From: Arenicellales bacterium
GTDB lineage: Bacteria > Pseudomonadota > Gammaproteobacteria > Arenicellales > UBA868
DNA length: 20,590 nt
Direction: 5' to 3'
Assembly (NCBI GenBank): GCA_028825345.1
Contig: JAPKAJ010000006.1
Location: forward strand, 1 to 20,590
Shown: piece by piece, positions 14,708 through 20,590 of the stretch
How positions within the stretch are numbered: position 1 is the stretch's first letter
How the letters are laid out: every line of letters starts with the position of its first letter
Notes under the pieces: generated by a model
The model's input: the letters and a program-made list of their open reading frames with translations, nothing else
Databases searched by the model: none
What the model was told of the DNA's origin: nothing
Position numbers and translations under genes: made by a program

Positions 14708-16654
14708 ATGCGTGTGCATCCTGCCGTTCGGCCCGCACTCATCGTGCTTTTGGCGCTTTTTGTGATGCTGATCACCGGTTGCGTCAGGATAAATAATCCA
14801 GCTGGAGTCAGTGCCGCACCCGATATCAGCAACAAAACCGCGCCAAGCGCGCCAGTCCAATCCCCGGCCCCAAGCAAACTCGTGCCTGCGGAACGCAGTT
14901 TGGCCCAAAAAGAACCTGACACCTCCGGCTGGACCTTTCTAAAGCGCGCCCTTAACGCCGCCGGACCAAAAGCGGACGCCAACTTTCTCGGTGCGGCCCA
15001 AAGATTCCTAGAATCCGGTTTTACCTCTCCAGCCAGCAGCGCCTTGGACAATGTGGCGAGTGATGATCCAGGCAGTTGGCCAGATAACCAACGCCAATTG
15101 CTGCGCGGGGCTCTGGCACTGGCCAATCAGAAACCCGAAGGTGCATTACGGCTGGTCGAGCGCCTGAGCCCTGACGCGATGGATTCACGCCAGCATCTGC
15201 TGATGATGGAACTCCAGTTGCGCGCGTTCTTTGCGACTGGTGAAATCCGCCAGGCCCTGATCCTCATGAGGACAGGGTCAGCCGAACGACCTGTACCGAA
15301 AGGGATCAATCCTTTGTACCGGCTGGCCTTCTCGCAGTTGGCCCGTTTAAGCGACAAAACCCTGGCAGAGCTGGACGCAGACCCCGCGCTGATTGCACAG
15401 GATCGAGCCTGGATCACCCTGGCAAGTCTTTACGCCCGCGATGGATGGAATCTTTTTGGCCTGCGCAATGCTTTTTCAAAATGGGCAACTCAACACCAGC
15501 AACATCCAGCTACGAACAGCGTACTGACTACGCTTGCACCCCCTGACTGCACGAACACTGACGGCGCCCAGGTCGCCCTGCTGCTACCGTTGAGTTCCTC
15601 TTACCGAGAAGCCGCCAGTGCGTTTCGAGATGGCTTTTTCAGCCTACACGAAGCTGATAGCGATCCGACCAAACCGGCCATAAAGGTTTATGACTTTGGT
15701 GACCAGATCGAATTGGTGCCGGACTATTACCAGCAAGCACTCAAAGACGGCGCAAGTCAGGTGGTCGGCCCCCTGGGACGTCGCGCCGTCACGGCGCTGG
15801 CCCAATGGCAACGTTTCCCGGTTCCAACCCTGCTGTTGGGATCAACTGGGTCGGGCTTGCGTCCGGGTGGCTTTTCCCTGGACTTGTCACTACAAAATGA
15901 AGCGCGCGCTTTGGTAAACCACGCCCGGGGGCGCGGGCTACGCCGCGCCTTGATCCTGCACGGTTCTGATCAGCGAAGCGCAGCATCCGCTAGTGCGGCG
16001 GCAACTGCGTGGGCGCACCAGGGTGGAATCATTGCGGGAAAGGCAAAGATTCCCAAGGGGGTTGATGATTACTCCACTACTCTCGCTAAGCTTCTGGGCC
16101 TTACTGACAGCGCACGACGTGGCGAGATGTTGCAGGCACTGCTGGGCAACAGCACCCACCTTTACACCGTACCTCGCCGACGACAGGACTTTGACGTTAT
16201 TTTTCTTCTCAGCGATCAGTCGATCGCGCGGATGTTAAAACCACAAATAGATTTCCACCGTGCCAGTTCGGTGCCGGTGTACTCGATGAATACCATATTT
16301 AGTGGCAAACCCAACCGAATGAATGACCTCGATCTTGAGGGTATTGTGTTTTCTGATATGCCCTGGCTCGTGCGTACCAGCGGACGTTTTGATCGAACTA
16401 CCCTGCCGTTTGCGCCAAATACGCCTTACCGGTATTCCGTCACCGACCGACTGTTCGCTCTGGGTATGGACGCATACGTACTGAACCGCCTTGCCACATG
16501 CATGCACGCCGACCCCCAGCAGATTTATGCCGGAGCCAGTGGCCTGCTATCGGTAGGCTGGGATGGACGGGTCCACAGAATCTCAGACTGGGTCAGGTTC
16601 ACCAATGGACTACCCAAGGCGTGGGAACCACCCCTTAGCTCAGGAAAGGATTGA
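14708..16654 (+). CDS. lpoA: Penicillin-binding protein activator LpoA, outer-membrane lipoprotein
   Basis: LpoA is anchored in the outer membrane and reaches through the periplasm to activate the bifunctional synthase PBP1A. The 648-residue protein begins with a lipoprotein signal peptide: MRVHPAVRP, a hydrophobic core, then lipobox ITGC with Cys25. The residue after Cys is Val, not Asp, which fits outer-membrane sorting. A Pro/Ala/Ser-rich linker follows, then a helical repeat region to about residue 280 (TPR-like in homologues). From about residue 288 (VALLLPLSSSYREAASAFRDG) there is a periplasmic-binding-protein-like domain. The frame is open to 14426, but only the ATG at 14708 gives a signal peptide; upstream codons lie opposite rsmI. 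The last bases overlap yraN. Confidence 0.92.
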   Translation: MRVHPAVRPALIVLLALFVMLITGCVRINNPAGVSAAPDISNKTAPSAPVQSPAPSKLVPAERSLAQKEPDTSGWTFLKRALNAAGPKADANFLGAAQRFLESGFTSPASSALDNVASDDPGSWPDNQRQLLRGALALANQKPEGALRLVERLSPDAMDSRQHLLMMELQLRAFFATGEIRQALILMRTGSAERPVPKGINPLYRLAFSQLARLSDKTLAELDADPALIAQDRAWITLASLYARDGWNLFGLRNAFSKWATQHQQHPATNSVLTTLAPPDCTNTDGAQVALLLPLSSSYREAASAFRDGFFSLHEADSDPTKPAIKVYDFGDQIELVPDYYQQALKDGASQVVGPLGRRAVTALAQWQRFPVPTLLLGSTGSGLRPGGFSLDLSLQNEARALVNHARGRGLRRALILHGSDQRSAASASAAATAWAHQGGIIAGKAKIPKGVDDYSTTLAKLLGLTDSARRGEMLQALLGNSTHLYTVPRRRQDFDVIFLLSDQSIARMLKPQIDFHRASSVPVYSMNTIFSGKPNRMNDLDLEGIVFSDMPWLVRTSGRFDRTTLPFAPNTPYRYSVTDRLFALGMDAYVLNRLATCMHADPQQIYAGASGLLSVGWDGRVHRISDWVRFTNGLPKAWEPPLSSGKD

Positions 16655-17034
16655 CGTGCTCTGTCAGAACCACACTGGCAGATGATCAGGCTGTGAGTCG
16701 CCACTGGTCAGAAGATCTAGCCCTGGAGCAACTGCTTGCCAGCGGACTGAAACTGGTTTGCCGTAACTACTGGACCCGTCGGGGTGAAATTGACCTGGTC
16801 ATGCGAGACGGCAATGAACTGGTATTCGTCGAAGTGCGCCAAAGAACAAATACCGCTTATGGTCGACCTGAGGAAACCGTGAACCGAAATAAACGCGCCA
16901 GATTGCGCCTGGCTGCGAGCCACTTTCTGCAGCAGTATGCTGAATTTCGCTCACAGCCGTGTCGATTCGATATCTTTGCTGTGACTGGCAATGATGTTGA
17001 CAATACCTGCCAATGGATTACCGATGCGTTCTGA
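16651..17034 (+). CDS. yraN: UPF0102 family protein YraN (endonuclease-like fold)
   Basis: YraN proteins are small, widespread and of unproven function, with a predicted nuclease-like core. The 127-residue product has the family core RRGEIDLVMRDG followed by LVFVEVRQR at about residues 43-65, resembling the acidic D/E-x-K-type core of restriction nucleases. I used TTG 16651, which forms a TTGA overlap with the lpoA stop and has AGGA 5 bases upstream. An in-frame GTG at 16693 is a possible shorter start, because homologues often begin close to the first helix (HWSEDLALEQLL here). The Gly usually seen at the start of that helix is not present. The lpoA-yraN-SIS protein order is typical for gammaproteobacteria. 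Confidence 0.88.
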   Translation: MTCSVRTTLADDQAVSRHWSEDLALEQLLASGLKLVCRNYWTRRGEIDLVMRDGNELVFVEVRQRTNTAYGRPEETVNRNKRARLRLAASHFLQQYAEFRSQPCRFDIFAVTGNDVDNTCQWITDAF

Positions 17035-17173
17035 CAGGCCATCTCAAAGTGCCAGCCATAAAGTAGCGAACACCGCCAGGGTCATTGCCAGTAGGCCGGT
17101 TGCGCCAGGAGACCACTCACGCTACCGTCTACCCCTGGAACAACCGTTACCCATAGATCGGAAAAGGTAAGAG

Positions 17174-17764
17174 ATGCAATCCATGGAGCAGGATATTCGC
17201 GACCAGTTCGGTGCCAGTGCACAGATCGCACTCGCCAGCGCTGACCGGCTGGCGGGCCCTATTGCCCGGGCTGGGCGAGCCATTATTGAAACACTAGACG
17301 GTGGCGGCAAGGTGCTGCTTTGCGGTAACGGTGGCTCCGCCAGTGATGCATTACATTTCAGCGGCGAACTACTGGCGCGTTATGAAAAAGAGCGTCAGGC
17401 CTTGCCGGCTATTGCACTGGTTGCCGATACCGCCGCCTTGACCGCAACCGGCAACGATTACGATTTCACCCAGGTTTTTTCACGACAGCTCGAAGCCCTG
17501 GGTCGATCAGGTGACCACCTGATCGCTATCACGACATCGGGTAACTCGCCGAATATCCTCGAGGCGGTACGTGCGGCCCAGAACATCGCAGATCTTACTA
17601 TCACGGCATTCACGGGGCGTGAGGGTGGTCAGCTAGGCAATCTGCTGCGTGATGCCGATATCGAGCTACGCGTACCGTCCGACAACACTGCGCGAATCCA
17701 GGAAGCTCACGCTATAATCATCCACTGTCTGTGTCGACTGATTGATAAACACTTCTGCGGATAA
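17174..17764 (+). CDS. gmhA: Phosphoheptose isomerase GmhA (SIS domain; DiaA relative)
   Basis: GmhA converts sedoheptulose 7-phosphate to D-glycero-D-manno-heptose 7-phosphate, the first step to ADP-heptose for LPS core. The 196-residue protein has the SIS phosphosugar loop CGNGGSASDALHF at 50-62 and TTSGNSPN further on. At this gene position E. coli has diaA, a DnaA-binding relative. Here the zinc and catalytic ligands known for GmhA all appear: His61, Glu65, Gln176 and His184. As I recall E. coli DiaA, Glu65 and His184 are not conserved there. A heptose-1-phosphate adenylyltransferase gene two positions downstream supports the GmhA reading, though a DnaA-related role cannot be excluded. 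AAGG lies 6 bases before the ATG. The 139 bases between yraN and this gene show no gene or clear promoter. Confidence 0.85.
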   Translation: MQSMEQDIRDQFGASAQIALASADRLAGPIARAGRAIIETLDGGGKVLLCGNGGSASDALHFSGELLARYEKERQALPAIALVADTAALTATGNDYDFTQVFSRQLEALGRSGDHLIAITTSGNSPNILEAVRAAQNIADLTITAFTGREGGQLGNLLRDADIELRVPSDNTARIQEAHAIIIHCLCRLIDKHFCG

Positions 17765-17769
17765 TCTTC

Positions 17770-18369
17770 ATGATCCAGTTTCGTTACGCCATTCCGAAAA
17801 GACCCTTCAGGCATACCTTGTTAGCACTGCTGGTCGCTGTTACGGTCAGCGGTTGCGGTATTGTCGTGGCCACCACCGCTGTAGTGATCGCCGTCGACGT
17901 TGCCCGCGACCGCCGCGGTGCGAGCGTCTACTGGGACGACAACAAAATCGAGTTCGATATTCGCGGCTCAATAAGTGACCAAAAAGAGATCCAGAATGAG
18001 AATGTCAGCGTCACCGTATTTAATGGAATTGTTCTGCTGACCGGTGAAGTGCCCGACCAAAGAGATATCGACAAGATTCTCGATTTGGCCAAGGCGCATA
18101 AAGGTTCACAGCAAGTTGTCAATCGCCTGGAGCTTGCGGGCAAAACGAATCTAACCAGTCGTGCCAACGATGGTTGGATCACCACCCGAGTCAAAACAGC
18201 GATGGCAACCTCGGGAGCGCTGGACCCTACCCGGGTCAAGGTGGTAACCGAACGGGCGAATGTTTATCTGATGGGGCTGGTGACTCGCGCCGAGGCTGAA
18301 GCCGCTGTCAAAGTGACCCGATCTGTGCCAGGCGTCGTACGGGTGATCAAAGTATTTGAGTACATCTGA
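17770..18369 (+). CDS. dolP: Outer-membrane lipoprotein with two BON domains (DolP/YraP type)
   Basis: DolP-type lipoproteins sit at the outer membrane and help maintain its integrity. The 199-residue protein has an N-terminal signal with lipobox VSGC and Cys29, a short hydrophobic stretch just after it (GIVVATTAVVIAVDVA), then two BON domains at about residues 65-125 and 130-199. In each, a VxVFNGIVLLTGEV or VYLMGLV strand-turn-strand is recognisable. The residue after the Cys is Gly, compatible with outer-membrane sorting. It starts 5 bases after gmhA, so the two are probably co-transcribed. The second BON domain (ending KVFEYI) matches the length at which DolP proteins end. Confidence 0.88.
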   Translation: MIQFRYAIPKRPFRHTLLALLVAVTVSGCGIVVATTAVVIAVDVARDRRGASVYWDDNKIEFDIRGSISDQKEIQNENVSVTVFNGIVLLTGEVPDQRDIDKILDLAKAHKGSQQVVNRLELAGKTNLTSRANDGWITTRVKTAMATSGALDPTRVKVVTERANVYLMGLVTRAEAEAAVKVTRSVPGVVRVIKVFEYI

Positions 18370-18392
18370 ATATCAGCCGGTGTCATTCTGGG

Positions 18393-18878
18393 GTGAACAG
18401 CGCCCGTAAAATCATCCTCGACCCAAAAACGCTGAAGCGGCGGGTCGACTCCGCCCAGCGGCCACTGGTTTTTACCAACGGCTGTTTCGATATTCTTCAT
18501 CGTGGTCACATTACCTACCTTGAGGAAGCGGCTGGGCTGGGAGTCACACTGCTAGTGGCCCTGAATACCGATGACTCGGTACGCCAACTGGATAAGGGGC
18601 CTGGACGGCCGATCAACTCACTGGAAGACCGCATGGCACTCGTCGCTGCGCTTGAGTGTGTCAGCCTCGTTACAGCGTTTGATGAGGCGACCCCGCTGGA
18701 GCTTATCCGCCAAATCAAACCGGACCACCTGATCAAAGGTGGTGACTGGAGTCAGGAGGAAATTGTCGGGGCCGATATCGTGCAGGCAGCCGGCGGCGCC
18801 GTCCACAGTTTGCCTTTTCGCTACCAACGTTCAACTACTGAATTGATTCACCGACTGCGCGATCCAAAACATAGCTGA
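18393..18878 (+). CDS. hldC: D-glycero-beta-D-manno-heptose 1-phosphate adenylyltransferase, stand-alone (HldC / RfaE2 type)
   Basis: The protein belongs to the cytidylyltransferase-like nucleotidyltransferases and should make ADP-heptose from heptose 1-phosphate and ATP. In 161 residues it shows FTNGCFDILHRGH with the HxGH motif at 36-39, the GRPINSLEDRMALVAAL segment at 71-87, KPDHLIKGGDW at 109-119, and RSTT at 146-149, which correspond to the C-terminal domain of bifunctional HldE. The kinase domain of HldE is absent; upstream sequence is dolP, so this is a single-domain enzyme, not a fragment. The start is GTG 18393, 23 bases after dolP, with a poor ribosome binding site. A relative acting on another sugar or glycerol phosphate is less likely given gmhA nearby. 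Confidence 0.85.
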   Translation: MNSARKIILDPKTLKRRVDSAQRPLVFTNGCFDILHRGHITYLEEAAGLGVTLLVALNTDDSVRQLDKGPGRPINSLEDRMALVAALECVSLVTAFDEATPLELIRQIKPDHLIKGGDWSQEEIVGADIVQAAGGAVHSLPFRYQRSTTELIHRLRDPKHS

Positions 18879-18893
18879 GGCAGTGGCCTGATC

Positions 18894-18928
18894 ACAGCGA
18901 GCCTAGCGGTGCAATCTAGGCCCGCTGT
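18894..18928. terminator. Hairpin at the convergent hldC-rppH ends
   Basis: A 13-base inverted repeat (18894-18906 and 18916-18928, one mismatch) with a 9-base loop sits between the two convergent genes. Its right arm contains the last codons and the stop of rppH. Neither side has a T run, so it may be an RNA 3'-end protecting hairpin or a weak two-way terminator. Confidence 0.45.
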
Positions 18929-19407
18929 AATAGAGGCTCCAACTCAGACAGTGCCGTCTCGTACACCGTACGCTTGAATGCCACTACCTGTTTGACTGGC
19001 AACCAGTAATCTACCCACTGCCAATAATCGAACTCGGGTACAGCGCTATGGTCCAGGCAGATTTTGTCGTCTGCCGCAAGCATGCGCATCAGGAACCACA
19101 TTTGCTTCTGTCCACGAAAGGTGGTTCTGCGTGACCGTAACTTGCCCGGCACATCGTAACGCAGCCATTGGCGAGTTCGGCCGACCAGTTGCACATTCTG
19201 TGGGCGCAGTCCAACCTCTTCGAAAAGCTCTCTGTAGGCCGCCTGCTCAATTGTCTCTCCTTGCTCGACGCCGCCTTGAGGAAACTGCCAACCATCATGG
19301 CGCGTACGCCGCGCCCACAACACCTGCCCGAGGTTGTTGAACAACACAATGCCGACATTGGGCCTATAGCCGTCGGCATCAGAAACATTATGTGTGTCAT
19401 CTGGCAT
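18916..19407 (-). CDS. rppH: RNA pyrophosphohydrolase RppH (Nudix hydrolase)
   Basis: RppH removes pyrophosphate from the 5' end of mRNAs and so starts RNase E-dependent decay. The 163-residue protein has DGYRPNVGIV near residue 12, WQFPQGG at 40-46, and a complete Nudix box from Gly45 to Leu67 with Glu51, Arg59, Glu60, Glu63 and Glu64. Further signatures are RQWLRYDVP, GQKQMWFL, PEFDYWQWVDYW and VVAFKR, in the order found in the enterobacterial enzyme. I used ATG 19407; it adds about six residues before the usual start and lacks a clear ribosome binding site. It is convergent with hldC. Confidence 0.93.
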   Translation of the reverse strand: MPDDTHNVSDADGYRPNVGIVLFNNLGQVLWARRTRHDGWQFPQGGVEQGETIEQAAYRELFEEVGLRPQNVQLVGRTRQWLRYDVPGKLRSRRTTFRGQKQMWFLMRMLAADDKICLDHSAVPEFDYWQWVDYWLPVKQVVAFKRTVYETALSELEPLLQRA

Positions 19408-19484
19408 GAAATTGTGATCCGGATCCGTTACGTAGTTAGCGACACCGATTCTTTCATGTTTTTCGTCATTCAGGCAATGCCGAA

Positions 19485-19513
19485 TAAATAAAGGATGACA
19501 CCCAGCAATGCAA
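19485..19513 (-). promoter_or_regulatory. Possible rppH promoter
   Basis: On the minus strand TTGCAT (19513-19508) and TATTTA (19490-19485) are separated by 17 bases, about 75 bases before the rppH ATG. Match to the consensus is moderate. Confidence 0.3.
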
Positions 19514-19535
19514 ATTGACTCGTTTCAGGTCAATT
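19513..19535. repeat. Palindrome AATTGAC-9-GTCAATT
   Basis: Two perfect 7-base arms (19513-19519 and 19529-19535) flank 9 bases. It touches the stop codon of the small unknown gene and lies against the possible rppH promoter. It could be a regulator site or a 3' hairpin; there is no T run to make it a standard terminator. Confidence 0.4.
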
Positions 19536-19884
19536 AACGTTCTTTTTTCAGCGAATCTTCGTAACGGCCGTTAAAGAGGGTCTCCAGTTGATCAATAGTC
19601 GCATCTGCCTCTGAGCCTTGAAGCACATGCTGGGTCATCAGGGACGAAGCTTCGTTAAAAAGTTTAGCCCGATCAAGCATGGGATAAGTTTCAGATAGGC
19701 GACGTATTGCCCCAATTACGCTTTCGCTTTGCGGGCGGGGAATATCAGCAACTTCAAGCTCTGCCGAAGCCGAGTCCGGTTGGCACGATAGCAGGTATTG
19801 GGCAAAATTCAGTAGGCTTTGCCGGTGCTCCGCTGTCAAACTGTCAAATAGAGCCTGCCAATTCTTGCGGTCGGGATCAGCCAT
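19534..19884 (-). CDS. Small conserved protein of unknown function
   Basis: I cannot assign a function. The 116-residue product is soluble, mostly helical in appearance and acidic to neutral, with a basic KKER tail. Visible segments are an N-terminal LTAEHRQSLLNFAQYLL helix (about 16-32), a variable linker, IPRPQSESVIGAIRRLSETYPMLDR (about 48-72), then LFNEASSLMTQHVLQG and a C-terminal helix. From memory the IPRP-to-YPMLDR block recurs in uncharacterised proteins of beta- and gammaproteobacteria. There is no signal peptide or membrane segment. GTG 19887 directly precedes ATG 19884; I chose the ATG. It lies 42 bases after the LysR gene and 126 before rppH, all on one strand, so it may share a transcript with either. 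Confidence 0.75.
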   Translation of the reverse strand: MADPDRKNWQALFDSLTAEHRQSLLNFAQYLLSCQPDSASAELEVADIPRPQSESVIGAIRRLSETYPMLDRAKLFNEASSLMTQHVLQGSEADATIDQLETLFNGRYEDSLKKER

Positions 19885-19926
19885 CACGTACCGGACTCAG
19901 GCTGATCGCCTGGCCGTCAATTTGAT

Positions 19927-20590
19927 TCACTGGACCGATTGCTGGGCAACGCAATGCGCCTCGGTAAAATCCAAAAACTCATCCATCGCCCGCAATCGGA
20001 ACTTCTGCCTCTGATAAACAATTGAAAACGGTCGAGTCAGGGGTGGATCAAGGCTAGCCTTGGCCAACATGTCAAGCTGTAGTTCTTTGTTTAGTGTGGC
20101 AACAGACAGAATTGAGATACCCAGGCCAGCAACAACAGCACTCTTGATTGATTCAGGGCTGCCAAACTCCATGGTCAGGTTAAGGTCAGAAAATTCATGG
20201 CCCCTGCCACGCATATAATCCGCAATAACATTACGGGTACCCGATCCTTCTTCGCGGCTGATACAGGGGTACTCCAGGATTGCTTCGATAGCCACTGATG
20301 ATGACTTTGCCAGCGGGTGTCCAGGCGGCATGACGATGACCAATTCATCATCCCAACATGTCTTGGATACCAGGTTCTGGTTACTCACTGGCCCCTCGAC
20401 AATGCCAATGTCAATCTCGTTGCTTTCGACCATGTGGATAACACCTTCCGTGTTAGCCACATGCAGGCGTACTAACACGTCGGGAAACTTTGCCTGATAT
20501 TCGCCGAGAATGCTGGGAATAACATAGTCACCGATGGTCGTGCTGGCCCCAAGCACCAGGGGGCCTAGCACATCGCCTGTCAATTTGCGA
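19927..20590 (-). CDS. LysR-type transcriptional regulator, effector-binding domain (cut by window edge)
   Basis: The visible 220 or so residues form the LysR substrate-binding domain; the N-terminal helix-turn-helix lies beyond the window. It opens with GPLVLGASTTIGDYVIPSIL, the usual first strand and helix, and has the DIGIVEGP, DELVIVMPPGHPL, ISREEGSGTRNVI and AGLGISILS segments in the expected order. The EGSGTR segment and overall pattern resemble the YeiE/CysL/CbbR branch, whose members sense small anions or metabolites; the exact ligand cannot be told. The frame is open to position 20590 without a stop. The regulated genes may lie outside the window, upstream of this gene. Confidence 0.9.
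   Translation of the reverse strand, partial: RKLTGDVLGPLVLGASTTIGDYVIPSILGEYQAKFPDVLVRLHVANTEGVIHMVESNEIDIGIVEGPVSNQNLVSKTCWDDELVIVMPPGHPLAKSSSVAIEAILEYPCISREEGSGTRNVIADYMRGRGHEFSDLNLTMEFGSPESIKSAVVAGLGISILSVATLNKELQLDMLAKASLDPPLTRPFSIVYQRQKFRLRAMDEFLDFTEAHCVAQQSVQ

Noticed and set aside
17035..17173. Possible gene or promoter between yraN and gmhA
   Set aside because: No frame of useful length and only a poor TTGCGC-17-TACCGT pair; not enough to call.
1..20590. Mobile elements, CRISPR, tRNA genes, or a defence system
   Set aside because: Looked for transposase-like proteins, repeat arrays and tRNA-like folds; none seen. Nearly all coding content is core envelope, division or RNA-processing genes.

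Overview
The window looks like a chromosomal segment from a gammaproteobacterium. It carries most of the division and cell wall (dcw) cluster, RNase P RNA, and a block of outer-envelope genes. The gammaproteobacterial call rests on three things: LpoA and DolP-type lipoproteins, a MurE with the meso-diaminopimelate signature DNPR, and a gene order (mraZ, rnpB, rsmI, then divergent lpoA-yraN-gmhA-dolP) that I recall from Pseudomonas. I cannot name a genus from the sequence. I saw no mobile element, CRISPR array, tRNA or clear sign of gene transfer.

Positions 1-12820, all minus strand, form one operon read from right to left: mraZ, rsmH, ftsL, ftsI, murE, murF, mraY, murD, ftsW, murG, murC and murB, the last cut by the window edge. 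From rsmH onward, eight of the ten junctions overlap by 4-8 bases and the other two gaps are 7-8 bases. Many starts are GTG or TTG. The products convert UDP-MurNAc to lipid II and supply septal synthesis proteins (FtsW, FtsI, FtsL), an rRNA methylase and the operon's own regulator, MraZ.

Positions 12821-13319 hold no clear gene but are rich in signals. They contain a near-consensus sigma-70 promoter (TTGACA, 18-base spacer, TATAGT). Three TGGTA/TGGGA/TGTAA repeats at exact 10-base phasing sit at its start site and look like MraZ operators. A strong intrinsic terminator then lies between that promoter and mraZ. Transcription into the cell wall operon must therefore pass a terminator, or the promoter makes a separate RNA of about 200 bases. 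This is the least expected feature of the window.

Positions 13320-14632 (minus) carry rnpB (class A RNase P RNA) and rsmI. Positions 14708-18878 (plus) carry lpoA, yraN, gmhA, dolP and a stand-alone heptose-1-phosphate adenylyltransferase (hldC type). These cover activation of peptidoglycan synthases, outer-membrane quality and two steps of ADP-heptose synthesis for LPS core. Positions 18916-20590 (minus) carry rppH, a small conserved protein of unknown function, and the effector domain of a LysR-type regulator cut by the window edge.
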